Below, in pieces: positions 8,453 through 18,159 of a stretch of DNA of 64,000 nucleotides. Source of the DNA: Parabacteroides sp. PM6-13 (GTDB taxonomy: Bacteria > Bacteroidota > Bacteroidia > Bacteroidales > Tannerellaceae); assembly GCF_029892605.1 (NCBI RefSeq), contig NZ_JARXWF010000003.1, positions 248,001 to 312,000 of the forward strand, written 5' to 3'. The notes beneath the pieces are model-generated. The model made no database searches. It was given only the letters and a program-made list of their open reading frames with translations, and was not told where the DNA came from. Numbering within the stretch: the stretch's first letter is position 1; each line of letters opens with the position of its first letter. Made by a program: the position numbers and the translations under genes.

Positions 8453-10929
8453 TCCAACTCAACGACCGTAACACCGGCTCCTCCGAACTGCACATGCTCG
8501 TCGTGGTAGCGGCGGATGCCGGGCACGGAATGCAGATAATCGCGAATCAATTGCCGGAGAATGCCCGTTCCGGTGCCATGCAGGATGCGTATTTTCCCGG
8601 CGCCCACCTGGATGGCGTCGTCCACAAAATAGGTAACGGCTTGCAATGCCTCGTCGCCACGCATACCACGCACATCGATCTCCTGCTTGAAATGGATCTT
8701 TTTCTCGTGCATACTATCGGTTGTCTGGCTGCTGACAAAGGTGCTTTTCTGGATTTCTTTCTTGATTTGCCCTTTGCTTACCTTCTCCAACTGATCGAGC
8801 TTGACGGTGCTCTTGATCATACCAAAGGCAACCATCGCCTGCTTGCCCTGCAATTCTAACACCGTTCCGGCAGAAGTCTGTCCGCGTAGGCGCACATTGT
8901 CTCCGACAGCAATGACCTCTTTGTTAAATTCCTGCTTGGCAGCAGCCTTCGGTTTCTCTTTCTTTCGCTCGTTTCGCTCTTTGATTTTCGCCATTTTACG
9001 GGCGATCTTATCGTTCTTTTCCTCCTCTTCAGCCGAAAGCACCGAGGCTTTGAACTCATCCAGCGCTTTGCGCGCCAGGCGGGTCTGTTCTTTCTCCGCC
9101 TGCGTCTCTTTGATCTGACGGATGGTATTTTCTATTTTGGCATTCGCTTCGGAGATAAGGTGCTGCGCTTCCGCTTTGGCATCCCGCAGAATCTCCTTGC
9201 GTTGCTTGTTGATGGCTTCCAGATCCTCTTCGTAGCGGGATGTGATATCTTCCAGTTTCTTCTCCTGCTGGCGGATATTCTGCCGTTTGCTCTCCCAATA
9301 GCGTTTGTCGCGGACAATATCCTGCAGGTATTTGTCCATATTGACATAGTCGGCGCCCACCTTTTCGGAGGCATCAGATATAATATCTTCGGGCAGACCA
9401 ATCTTCCGCGCAATCTCAATGGCAAAAGAACTGCCCGGATTGCCTATCGCCAGTTTGAATAAAGGTTGCATCTGATGGCGATCGTAAAGCATCGCCCCAT
9501 TGACTACTCCTTCGGCCTCCTCGGCAAAATGCTTGAGGTTCTGGTAGTGGGTCGTGATCACCCCGAAGCTTTTCCGCCGATTAAAGCGATCGAGCAGGGC
9601 TTCGGCAATGGCTCCACCTATCTGCGGTTCCGTTCCGCTACCGAATTCGTCGATCAATAAGAGTGTCTTCGCCTGGCAGTTGCGCACGAAATGCTTCATA
9701 TTTGTCAGATGCGAACTGTAGGTACTCAGGTCATTCTCAATGCTCTGTTCGTCGCCGATATCGATAAAGAGGTTGTCAAATACCCCGGTATGCGAATTCT
9801 CATAGAGTGGAATCAATAGGCCACACTGCAACATATACTGCAATAAGCCGACCGTTTTCAGGCATACCGACTTTCCCCCGGCGTTCGGACCGGAAATAAT
9901 CAGTAAGCGTTGCTGCTCATTGAGGGTAATGTCCAGCGGGACCACCTCTTTCCCCTGCTTTTTGTGCGAGAGGTAGAGGAGCGGATGAATGGCATGGTAC
10001 CATTCGACCTCCTGCTTGTCTTCCATTTGCGGGCGGATTGCATTGATCTGATCGCCAAATAGCGCCTTGGCGCGTATGAAGTCGATATCCCCCATAAAAG
10101 AATAGGAATGAAGAATGTCCTGGATATAGGGGCGCACCAGATTGGTGAACGCAGTTAGGATCTGTATGATCTCCCGGCGTTCTTCTCCTTCCAGCTCGCG
10201 GATGCGGTTGTTGGCCTCCACCACCACTTCGGGTTCGATGAATACCGTTTTCCCACTGGCCGACTCATCGTGCACGATCCCTTTTATTTTGCGCTTATAA
10301 GCCGGCGCAACCGGTATCATCAACCGCCCGTCGCGCATGGTTGGTGCTACATCCTTATCGACCAGTCCTTCCGACTGTGCCGAGCGAAGAATGGACTGTA
10401 GGCTGCGGGAGATGCTGTTCATGGTCGACGCCATCTCTTTGCGGATGCGGGCCAGCTCAGCAGAGGCATTGTCTTTGATGCGTCCGTATTTGTCGAGTAT
10501 ATGGTCGATCTGTGTGATCAGTTGCGGAAACACACTGATGTTGCCCGCCAACGCCGAAAGAGCAGGATACAATACTTCGGCCTCTTCATCTTCCGGTGGC
10601 CGGAGGAAACGGATGATTTCATGGATGGTCTGAAGCGAGCGCTTGAGATCGAACAACTCTTTCTCGTCGAGCCAGGTCCCTTCCGGGCGAATGCGTTGCA
10701 ATGAATAGCGCACATCGAAGAAGTAGCTTGCCGGAAACTCCACGTCGCCCCGCAGGATGCGAAGGAACTCTTCGGTTTGCTGCAAGCGGGTCGTAATGGT
10801 TTCGTAATCGGCAGAAAAGTCCATGTCGTGCACGCGTTCTTCGCCGAGCGGACTCAAACATTTATCGGTAAGCAGACGACGGATAGAATCAAATCCTATC
10901 TTCTGCTCAAAATTATGTGGATATATCAC
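8449..10929 (-). CDS. mutS2: MutS2 family ATPase with Smr domain
   Basis: MutS2-type DNA-binding ATPase, 826 residues, the usual length. It has the MutS core and lever helices (about 1-300), an ABC-type ATPase with Walker A GPNAGGKS (347-354), Walker B LLLIDEFGSGTEP, a long charged coiled coil (about 510-640), a KOW-like stretch and the C-terminal Smr nuclease domain (about 750-826, IDVRGMRGDEAL and LHGTGTGIL). Members limit homologous recombination or act on collided ribosomes, depending on the species studied; both the N-terminal mismatch domain of MutS and its clamp are absent as expected. The PDZ gene lies 18 bases upstream on the same strand. Confidence 0.96.
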   Translation of the reverse strand: MIYPHNFEQKIGFDSIRRLLTDKCLSPLGEERVHDMDFSADYETITTRLQQTEEFLRILRGDVEFPASYFFDVRYSLQRIRPEGTWLDEKELFDLKRSLQTIHEIIRFLRPPEDEEAEVLYPALSALAGNISVFPQLITQIDHILDKYGRIKDNASAELARIRKEMASTMNSISRSLQSILRSAQSEGLVDKDVAPTMRDGRLMIPVAPAYKRKIKGIVHDESASGKTVFIEPEVVVEANNRIRELEGEERREIIQILTAFTNLVRPYIQDILHSYSFMGDIDFIRAKALFGDQINAIRPQMEDKQEVEWYHAIHPLLYLSHKKQGKEVVPLDITLNEQQRLLIISGPNAGGKSVCLKTVGLLQYMLQCGLLIPLYENSHTGVFDNLFIDIGDEQSIENDLSTYSSHLTNMKHFVRNCQAKTLLLIDEFGSGTEPQIGGAIAEALLDRFNRRKSFGVITTHYQNLKHFAEEAEGVVNGAMLYDRHQMQPLFKLAIGNPGSSFAIEIARKIGLPEDIISDASEKVGADYVNMDKYLQDIVRDKRYWESKRQNIRQQEKKLEDITSRYEEDLEAINKQRKEILRDAKAEAQHLISEANAKIENTIRQIKETQAEKEQTRLARKALDEFKASVLSAEEEEKNDKIARKMAKIKERNERKKEKPKAAAKQEFNKEVIAVGDNVRLRGQTSAGTVLELQGKQAMVAFGMIKSTVKLDQLEKVSKGQIKKEIQKSTFVSSQTTDSMHEKKIHFKQEIDVRGMRGDEALQAVTYFVDDAIQVGAGKIRILHGTGTGILRQLIRDYLHSVPGIRRYHDEHVQFGGAGVTVVELD

Positions 10930-10947
10930 GTGTGTAAAGTCTCTTAT

Positions 10948-12369
10948 TTATTTAACTTCGATTGTTACGTCCGTACGCACGGTAGGACGTATCAATACTT
11001 CTTGTTTTTCTTTCCCTCGTCGGAGAACGAAATTACAGGTGTTGTTGCCTGATAGATTGATATAGGGTGCAAAGTAGTAGAGATAAGCGAAGGGTGCCAT
11101 GGCATTGCCGCGTTGCAGTGCGTTGGCTACCTGCGTATATTTGAAGCTATCCCAATACATGCAAAACTCAAATCCGTTAGCATCCTTGAATTGAGTTTTC
11201 GGGTCGCGCAGATTCATCGTGTTGGTGATAAATCGTTTATAAGCGCCGGTCAGCTCTTCGGCTGTATGATTCATGCGCTGGTTACCAATGCGGTCGACAG
11301 TGTCGCCTACACGCACTCCGGCAGTATAAGCCGGTGAGTTCGGATCGACGGCAGCTACACGGTCCAGTTGGTTAATATCATACTGCAGTCCGGTGTAATT
11401 GTAGGTTTTCCGACTCACCGTAAACGGCACGTTCCGACTATATTTCACATACGGATACTGCATCAGCATCAGCGGGATATGAATTCGCGCGTAGTCTTCC
11501 AACCGGTAGGAGTTTTCTAATAGCTCATGCGCCTCACATTCCCAAATAACCTGTCCGGGATTAATCCGAAGATCCACTAGACGAAATCCAAACTGAAGCA
11601 AAAACTCCGCCTCCGATTCTGCTGTTTGATGGTTCAGGAAAGGGAGATCGATCATGCGGTTGTAATTCACGTCGTAACGCGAGATAACCTCTTTGTTGAC
11701 TATCACTTTGCTGGGACCTTTATAGTTGGGATTCTTATCGAAATAATAGAAGGTCTCTACTCGAACCTCCGGTTGCTCGGGGTCGTAGATCAATCCCTTT
11801 TGCGTCAATTCCTTTTCAATATATCCGTTGATGGCAGTCTCCATATTGCGGTTGCTTTCGTCAATGGCCGAGAAGGTGAAGGTAGAAAAAGCACCAAAAT
11901 CGACCGGGTCGGGCGTTACGTTCATTTTGAACGGACAGACAAAGCGACGTTCACTGGTGGTCTCCAGGCTGTACATATTAAAGGCAATCGCCAACTGCTC
12001 CTCTGTGATGGCATTCGGTAGTTTGCAATCTTTGCGCACCACCACCTTTTTCTGCGGGTTGGAGATCGAACGGATGGTCAATGTGATCTCGTTCTTGTTT
12101 GCCGGGTTCAATAGCTGGTTGAGCTCCGTCTCACTCAGGTTCACCGTAGGCACATTGTCGATGGCTTCTACGATATCCCCTTGCTTGATACCCGCCTGTT
12201 CGGCTGAAGAGTAGGGGACAATACGGGTGACGATCGGGAATCCGGGACCCCAGTTCTGACTTTGACTTATTTCATACGAAAAACCGATGCGGCAGATCTG
12301 TTGATTGTTCTGAGCAAAGCCGATCAGCGAGAGAGCCAATAGGGCTATGGAGAAAACTATTCTTTTCAT
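10948..12369 (-). CDS. Exported PDZ-domain protein
   Basis: 473 residues with a signal peptide (IVFSIALLALSLIGFAQ). Two PDZ-like modules are visible: one near residues 25-110 (SSAEQAGIKQGDIVEAIDN) and one near 345-400 (SPAYTAGVRVGDTVDRI). Between them lies a region that resembles DUF4136-type lipoprotein domains (DFGAFSTFTFSAID, with a YDPEQPEV segment). No protease triad is seen, so it is not an HtrA-type enzyme; it may bind peptide termini or serve as an envelope scaffold. It precedes mutS2 by 18 bases, probably by conserved cotranscription rather than shared function. Conserved in Bacteroidales, function unknown. Confidence 0.8.
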   Translation of the reverse strand: MKRIVFSIALLALSLIGFAQNNQQICRIGFSYEISQSQNWGPGFPIVTRIVPYSSAEQAGIKQGDIVEAIDNVPTVNLSETELNQLLNPANKNEITLTIRSISNPQKKVVVRKDCKLPNAITEEQLAIAFNMYSLETTSERRFVCPFKMNVTPDPVDFGAFSTFTFSAIDESNRNMETAINGYIEKELTQKGLIYDPEQPEVRVETFYYFDKNPNYKGPSKVIVNKEVISRYDVNYNRMIDLPFLNHQTAESEAEFLLQFGFRLVDLRINPGQVIWECEAHELLENSYRLEDYARIHIPLMLMQYPYVKYSRNVPFTVSRKTYNYTGLQYDINQLDRVAAVDPNSPAYTAGVRVGDTVDRIGNQRMNHTAEELTGAYKRFITNTMNLRDPKTQFKDANGFEFCMYWDSFKYTQVANALQRGNAMAPFAYLYYFAPYINLSGNNTCNFVLRRGKEKQEVLIRPTVRTDVTIEVK

Positions 12370-12480
12370 ATCCGAGTAAGAATCTTATAATACGTAATAA
12401 AAGGCAGGCAACAAATACTTTTTGTGGCCTAAATCAAAAACAAAGGTAAAGATATTTTTCCTCTTTTTTAGGCCTGTCTG

Positions 12481-12530
12481 AAAATTCTCACCCGCGTGAG
12501 AATTTTTTCTCACCCGCGTGAGAAAAAAAA
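12481..12530. repeat. Paired palindromes upstream of the GH43 operon
   Basis: Two near-identical hairpins stand side by side. The first has an 11-bp perfect stem, 12481-12491 with 12496-12506, loop CCGC; the second also has an 11-bp stem, 12503-12513 with 12518-12528, loop CCGC. The shared core is TTCTCACCCGCGTGAGAA. The flanking genes point away from each other, so this cannot be the terminator of either. It is 81 bases before the GH43 start. A closely related pair lies at 61896-61936. Confidence 0.85.
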
Positions 12531-12611
12531 TATCAGAAAAAAAAGAGATATCCATTAGGTGTATGGAGGGGGTAGTTCGTATTCATAGGTGTAACGATCT
12601 TATTTGATAAT

Positions 12612-14288
12612 ATGAAGAGAAAGGTTTTATATTTTATATTATTCCTGTCCTGCTACGCGGGAATCCATGCTCAACCCTATACCTCTAAGGTATGGAAGGC
12701 TGATCTGGGGAATGGTATGTACCGGAATCCGGTACTCTATGCCGATTATGCAGATCCGGATATAATTCGGGTAGGCGATGATTATTTCATGACGGCATCG
12801 AGTTTCAATTGTGTACCGGGCTTGCCCATATTACATTCCAAAGATTTGGTTAACTGGCAAATTATTAATTATGCCCTGAAAGATCTGTATATGGAGGGAG
12901 TAGAGCCTGTGGGATTCTTCGATAAGGCTCAACACGGACGTGGCGTATGGGCGCCCTGTATCCGTTACCATAACGGGGAATATATGATCTACTGGGGAGA
13001 CCCGGATTTCGGTATCTATGTCGTGAAGACCAAAGATATATACGGCAGATGGGATAAACCTATTCGGGTACTACCCGGCAAGGGACGCATCGACCCAAGT
13101 CCACTTTTCGACGATGACGGGAAAGTTTATCTGGTACATGCCTGGGCAGGAAGCCGGGCCAGTATGAACAGTGTGATGACCCTTTGTGAGATGAATAGTG
13201 ATGGTACCCGCGTGATAGGAGAGGAGGTACTGATCTATGACGGCAATGACGGTGTGAACCATACCGTAGAAGGGGGCAAATTCTATAAAAGAGAGGGCTA
13301 TTATTATCTATTGGCACCGGCAGGTGGTGTGGCGACAGGATGGCAATTGGCTATGCGTTCTAAACATATCTATGGTCCCTACGAGGTAAAGACTGTATTA
13401 ATACAAGGAGATACGGAGACAAATGGTCCCCACCAGGGCGGATTAGTCGATACACCCTCCGGAGAATATTGGTTCCTACACTTTCAGGACAAAGGAGCTT
13501 ATGGGCGTATCAGCCATTTGCAACCTGTGGAATGGAAAGAGGGATGGCCGGTGATTGGGAGAGACACCGATGGTGATGGTTGCGGAGAACCTGTACGAAC
13601 GCATAAGAAGCCGAACGTGGGACGTAGTTATCCGGTAGAAACTCCGGTGGATAGTGATGAGTTCAACGAGCCAGCCTGGGGCAAACAATGGCAATGGCAT
13701 GCCAATCCACAACAGACATGGGGATACCCGACACCATACGGTTATATACGCCTGTATGGGCAATATTATCCGGATAAGTATACGAACTTTTGGGATATAC
13801 CGAATCTATTGATGCAGAAATTTCCGGCACCCGAGTTCACGGCGACGACAAAGTTATCCACCATACTGCTGAATGAGAATGATAAGGCCGGGCTCATTGT
13901 CATGGGATGGGATTATGCCTATATAGCCATCCTGAAAACAGCGGACGGGTACGCGTTGGAATATAGTACTTGTAAAGATGCGGAACAAAAGACACCCGAA
14001 ACACTTCTACAACAGATTCCTTTGAAAGATATCCGGGTAGAAGAACGATATAATTATAAAACACCTATACCCTCGGCAGAGATCTATCTTCGGGTGCATG
14101 TGGATAAAGAGGCTGTTTGTACATTCAGTTACAGCTTGAATGGGAAGAAATATCACCCGTTAAAACAATCCTTCAAAGCACGACAGGGGAAATGGATCGG
14201 AGCCAAGACAGGACTGTTTATCCTGAATGACCGGAAAAACACGTCACGTTCATGGGTAGATGCAGATTGGTTCAGAATAGAAAAATAA
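12612..14288 (+). CDS. Secreted GH43 glycosidase (beta-xylosidase / arabinofuranosidase-like)
   Basis: Inverting exo-glycosidase of family GH43, 558 residues, exported (signal peptide ending near A20-Q21). The five-bladed propeller spans about 35-330 and shows the three catalytic acids: base D48 in YADPDIIRVGDDY, pKa modulator D161 in RIDPSP, and acid E220 in VEGGKFYK. A beta-sandwich of the DUF1349 type follows (about 345-558). It is close in sequence to the N-terminal half of the fusion protein at 53237-56020, suggesting the same GH43 subfamily. It is first in an operon with GH88 and a double GH43, so its substrate is probably an arabinose- or xylose-bearing acidic polysaccharide. Confidence 0.9.
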   Translation: MKRKVLYFILFLSCYAGIHAQPYTSKVWKADLGNGMYRNPVLYADYADPDIIRVGDDYFMTASSFNCVPGLPILHSKDLVNWQIINYALKDLYMEGVEPVGFFDKAQHGRGVWAPCIRYHNGEYMIYWGDPDFGIYVVKTKDIYGRWDKPIRVLPGKGRIDPSPLFDDDGKVYLVHAWAGSRASMNSVMTLCEMNSDGTRVIGEEVLIYDGNDGVNHTVEGGKFYKREGYYYLLAPAGGVATGWQLAMRSKHIYGPYEVKTVLIQGDTETNGPHQGGLVDTPSGEYWFLHFQDKGAYGRISHLQPVEWKEGWPVIGRDTDGDGCGEPVRTHKKPNVGRSYPVETPVDSDEFNEPAWGKQWQWHANPQQTWGYPTPYGYIRLYGQYYPDKYTNFWDIPNLLMQKFPAPEFTATTKLSTILLNENDKAGLIVMGWDYAYIAILKTADGYALEYSTCKDAEQKTPETLLQQIPLKDIRVEERYNYKTPIPSAEIYLRVHVDKEAVCTFSYSLNGKKYHPLKQSFKARQGKWIGAKTGLFILNDRKNTSRSWVDADWFRIEK

Positions 14289-14302
14289 AAATAAAATATA
14301 AT

Positions 14303-15508
14303 ATGATGAAAAGACTTTTATTTACTCTTAGCTTAGTTCTTTTATGTTTCTCTTCCTGCAGTCAGAAAGAAACAATATCAGACTTTGATGTCGATCAACA
14401 GCTGGAATACTGTCACAAACAGGTAAAGCGGACATTGGATATGATAGGCGACACAACACGTATGCCCCGTAATGTCTTACCGGGACAAACTGCCTGGAAC
14501 CTCGTACCCGTATCGATAGGCGAATGGACGGTTGGTTTTTGGCCGGGCACCCTATGGTATGCCTACGAAGCAACGCAAAGCGAGGATATCAGAAACCATG
14601 CCGTTCATTATACGGAGTTATTAGCTCCTCTGACTAAGGAATCACCCTATGATCATGATCTGGGCTTTCAACTGTTCTGCAGCTATGGAAACGGTTATCG
14701 TTTGACAGGTAATGGATCATATAAACAGATCCTATTGAACGCAGCGGACACATTAGCAACTCTGTTTAACCCGAAGGTAGGCACTATCCTTTCCTGGCCC
14801 AGAGAGGTAGAGCCGAATAATTGGCCGCATAATACGATTATGGATAATATGATTAATCTGGAGATGCTCTATTGGGCGGCCAAGAACGGAGGGGATAAAA
14901 AACTATATGACATAGCAACCTCTCACGCGGCAACCACCATGAAGTATGGCTTCCGAGAAGACGGTGGCAATTATCACGTAGCAGTATACGACACCATTAC
15001 CGGGGATTTCCTGAAAGGCGTTACTCACCAGGGATATGCAGACAGTACACTCTGGGCACGCGGACAGGCATGGGCGATCTATGGTTATACGATGGTTTAT
15101 CGCGAAACAGGGGAGCAGCGTTTCCTGGATTTTGCGGAAAAGGTGACCGATTTATACCTGAATCATTTACCCCAGAATGAATATGTTCCCTATTGGGACT
15201 TTAATGCCCCGAATATACCCGACGAACCTCGGGATGCCTCGGCAGCAGCTATTGTTGCCTCCGCACTATTAGAGTTGCAGGATTATGTGAACGATCCGGA
15301 AAAGAAAGAGACCTATAAGCTGGCAGCCGTTAATATGTTGAAGGAATTATCTTCCACCCAATACCAAAGCCATGAGAAGAATCCTTCTTTCCTATTACAC
15401 TCCACGGGGCATTGGCCTAACAAATCAGAGATAGATGCTTCTATTATTTACGCGGATTATTACTATATTGAGGCGCTTTTGAGATACAAGGCGTTAACAA
15501 GCAACTAA
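14303..15508 (+). CDS. GH88 unsaturated glucuronyl hydrolase lipoprotein
   Basis: Family GH88 enzyme of about 401 residues that hydrates the 4,5-double bond of unsaturated uronic acids left by polysaccharide lyases. The start at 14303 (MMKRLLFTL) is preferred over an upstream in-frame ATG at 14252, which lies inside the preceding gene and would spoil the lipoprotein signal; the lipobox is LCFSSC with C19. The alpha/alpha barrel carries the two aspartates typical of the family, in YDHDLGFQLFCS and in MDNMINLEMLYWA, plus WTVGFWPGTLWYAYEA and the motif STLWARGQAWAIYGY. It lies 14 bases after the GH43 stop, so both are cotranscribed. Confidence 0.9.
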   Translation: MMKRLLFTLSLVLLCFSSCSQKETISDFDVDQQLEYCHKQVKRTLDMIGDTTRMPRNVLPGQTAWNLVPVSIGEWTVGFWPGTLWYAYEATQSEDIRNHAVHYTELLAPLTKESPYDHDLGFQLFCSYGNGYRLTGNGSYKQILLNAADTLATLFNPKVGTILSWPREVEPNNWPHNTIMDNMINLEMLYWAAKNGGDKKLYDIATSHAATTMKYGFREDGGNYHVAVYDTITGDFLKGVTHQGYADSTLWARGQAWAIYGYTMVYRETGEQRFLDFAEKVTDLYLNHLPQNEYVPYWDFNAPNIPDEPRDASAAAIVASALLELQDYVNDPEKKETYKLAAVNMLKELSSTQYQSHEKNPSFLLHSTGHWPNKSEIDASIIYADYYYIEALLRYKALTSN

Positions 15509-15542
15509 TAGTAATATGTTTTCATAAATAAAAGAAGTAAGT

Positions 15543-17990
15543 ATGACAAAAAAACAATCTTTTTGCCTTCTTATATGGCTATTGTTCTCTTTACCGGCCA
15601 TAGCACAGGAATACCCTAAGGCTATATTCCCAGGCGACTATCCTGACCCAACAATCGTACGCGATGGAAAAGACTATTACATGACACATTCTCCCTTTTA
15701 TTACATGCCAGGCTTTCTGATATGGCATTCACAAGACCTGATGAACTGGGAGCCTGTTACTCGCATTATTCCGGAATATAGGGGTTCCGCTATGGCACCC
15801 GACTTAGTAAAGTATAAAGATCGTTTTTACCTTTATTATCCGGCGGCCGGAACCAATTGGGTGGTTTGGGCAGATGATATTCGTGGACCTTGGAGTAAGC
15901 CGATCGACCTGAAGGTAGGCAATATTGACCCCGGACACATCGCGGATGCAGAAGGAAACAGATATCTGCATCTATCCGATGGACATATGATACGCCTTAC
16001 GGAAGATGGCTTGGCCACTGTTGGCGAATCAGAGAAAATCTATGACGGATGGATATACCCCAAAGAATGGGAAACGGAAGGGATGTGGCTTGAATCACCC
16101 AAACTAAACTATAAGGATGGTTATTACTATATGACTACCGCCGAGGGTGGCACAGCCGGGCCTCCAACGAGTCACATGGTTGTTTCTGCCCGTTCCAAAA
16201 GCCCCATGGGACCATGGGAAAACTCCCCTTATAATCCAATCGTGCATACCTATCACGCGTCCGACAACTGGTGGTCGAAAGGACATGGCACAATCATAGA
16301 CGATGTGAATGGTAATTGGTGGGTTGTTTATCATGCCTATGAGAAGGGTTATCATAGTCTGGGAAGACAGACATTGATAGAACCAATCGAGTGGACAGCC
16401 GATGGCTGGTATCGTACCAAGGCAGAAGCCACACCAATCGTGCCGGAAAAACCGGTTAAACACGGGTTAGTACTCTCAGACAAATTCGACAAGCCAACAC
16501 TTGGCTTACAATGGACATATTGGAAAGAATATGCACCCCAGGCGATAACAATTAAGGATAACAGTCTCTTCCTGCGGGCAAAAGGGAAAACACCGGCGGA
16601 TGGGCGCAAACTCCTTATTACCCCAACAGACAAAACCTATGAAACACAAGTGGAGATAGAGGTGACTAACGGAAATAAAGCCGGATTGCTTTTATTCTAT
16701 AATGAAGAGGCATTTGCCGGTATCGTTTCCGATAATAAGCAGTTTACAATCTACCAAGATGCCAAAACGGCCAAGACTATTCCTCATAAACTGGGCAAAC
16801 ATTTCTTTCTAAAGATATTGAATCAGGGAAACAACTGTACATTCCTGGCAAGCCAGGATGGAGACAACTGGCAAACCTTGGCGGAGCAGGTCAATGTTTC
16901 GGAGATGCACCATAATAACTACAAAGGCTTCTACGCATTGCGTCCTTGCCTATTATCGACCGGCAAAGGAGAAGCTAAGTTCCGTGATTTCCGCTATAAG
17001 AATGCTATCCCCACCGAGCAGGATATGAGTGCCTATTTGATGGTGTACCACCGGGACGAAACACATGGGCTTTATATGGCTTTGAGTGCGGATGGATATA
17101 GCTTTACCGGGCTGAACGAGAATAAACCGGTTATGGCAGGTGACACCATTGCCGATCAGAAAGGGATTCGTGACCCTCATATCTATCGCGGACCAGACGG
17201 GGCATTTTATCTGGCCATGACAGACCTACACGTGCATGCTAAAAGAGACGGACTGCGTGAGACGGAGTGGGAGCGTGACGGGGCTGTATATGGCTGGGGG
17301 AATAACAGAGGATTGGTATTAATGAAATCATGGGATTTAATTAACTGGAAACGAACCAATATCCGCTTTGACCAATTGTCGGCCGCATACAGTGAGATCG
17401 GTTGTGCCTGGGCACCCGAGATCACCTATGATGATGAAAAAGGAATGTTAATGATCTACTACACCATGCGATTTAAGAGCGAGCCGAACAAATTGTATTA
17501 TGTCTATGTGAACGATGAGTTTGATCGCTTAGAGTCTATACCGCAGCTTCTATTCGAGTATCCGGATAAAAATGTGTCGGCCATAGATGCTGATATCACA
17601 AAGATTGGCGATACCTACCATATGTTTTATGTATCACATGACGGCGTACCCGGCATCAAATATGCCACTTCAAAGCGGATAAACAGAGATTATCACTATG
17701 ATCCGCGCTGGTATGATCCGGAACCTAAATCATGTGAGGCACCGAATGTATGGAAGCGGATAGGAGAGGAGAAGTGGGTACTGATGTATGACGTGTATGG
17801 TATTTCGCCCCATAATTTCGGCTTCAGCGAGACTTCAGACTTTGTACACTTCAACAACCTGGGACGTTTTAACGAAGGAGTAATGAAAGCGACCAACTTC
17901 TTGCCCAAGCATGGAGCGGTTATTCATCTGACCCGTCAGGAAGCCGAACGATTGGCGAAGCATTGGCATCTCGATATGCCTTTCAAATAA
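15543..17990 (+). CDS. Secreted protein with two GH43 domains
   Basis: 815 residues with a signal peptide (LLIWLLFSLPAIAQ). The first GH43 propeller (about 25-300) has base D35 in YPDPTIVRDGKDYY, NIDPGH for the modulator and WLESPKLNYKDGYY for the acid. A DUF1349-like beta-sandwich follows (about 305-485). A second, divergent GH43 propeller (about 490-800) has D544 in IRDPHIYRG, a modulator in IDADITKIGDTY and the acid in CEAPNVWKRIG. Both sites therefore look intact. Such tandem enzymes cut two linkages or both sides of a branch point. Third gene of the operon, 34 bases after GH88, and followed by a strong hairpin terminator. Confidence 0.88.
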   Translation: MTKKQSFCLLIWLLFSLPAIAQEYPKAIFPGDYPDPTIVRDGKDYYMTHSPFYYMPGFLIWHSQDLMNWEPVTRIIPEYRGSAMAPDLVKYKDRFYLYYPAAGTNWVVWADDIRGPWSKPIDLKVGNIDPGHIADAEGNRYLHLSDGHMIRLTEDGLATVGESEKIYDGWIYPKEWETEGMWLESPKLNYKDGYYYMTTAEGGTAGPPTSHMVVSARSKSPMGPWENSPYNPIVHTYHASDNWWSKGHGTIIDDVNGNWWVVYHAYEKGYHSLGRQTLIEPIEWTADGWYRTKAEATPIVPEKPVKHGLVLSDKFDKPTLGLQWTYWKEYAPQAITIKDNSLFLRAKGKTPADGRKLLITPTDKTYETQVEIEVTNGNKAGLLLFYNEEAFAGIVSDNKQFTIYQDAKTAKTIPHKLGKHFFLKILNQGNNCTFLASQDGDNWQTLAEQVNVSEMHHNNYKGFYALRPCLLSTGKGEAKFRDFRYKNAIPTEQDMSAYLMVYHRDETHGLYMALSADGYSFTGLNENKPVMAGDTIADQKGIRDPHIYRGPDGAFYLAMTDLHVHAKRDGLRETEWERDGAVYGWGNNRGLVLMKSWDLINWKRTNIRFDQLSAAYSEIGCAWAPEITYDDEKGMLMIYYTMRFKSEPNKLYYVYVNDEFDRLESIPQLLFEYPDKNVSAIDADITKIGDTYHMFYVSHDGVPGIKYATSKRINRDYHYDPRWYDPEPKSCEAPNVWKRIGEEKWVLMYDVYGISPHNFGFSETSDFVHFNNLGRFNEGVMKATNFLPKHGAVIHLTRQEAERLAKHWHLDMPFK

Positions 17991-18020
17991 ATAGAGACTC
18001 TGTACGAAGAAATAGGATTT

Positions 18021-18053
18021 ATGCCCTTAAGGACTGCGTGTTCTTAAGGGCAT
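18021..18053 (+). terminator. Hairpin terminator of the GH43-GH88 operon
   Basis: An 11-bp perfect stem, ATGCCCTTAAG (18021-18031) with CTTAAGGGCAT (18043-18053), closes an 11-base loop and is followed by TTTGTTGTTT. Confidence 0.85.
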
Positions 18054-18066
18054 TTTGTTGTTTCTT

Positions 18067-18104
18067 TGTCCAATTCTTTGACAAGAATGTCTAATTATTG
18101 GACA
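18067..18104 (+). promoter_or_regulatory. Two tandem enhancer-like dyads (putative NtrC-family activator sites)
   Basis: TGTCCAATTCTTTGACA (18067-18083) and TGTCTAATTATTGGACA (18088-18104) are both 17-base inverted repeats of one pattern, TGTCyAATTmTTkGACA. Their centres are 21 bases apart, two helical turns. They lie 55 to 95 bases upstream of the sigma-54 element, the usual place for an enhancer-binding protein. Inference rests on symmetry and spacing. Confidence 0.7.
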
Positions 18105-18159
18105 CTGTAGGAATAAGGTGGCGTTGTGTAATGTGTTGTATGTTAAGTCGTTTCGTTGT

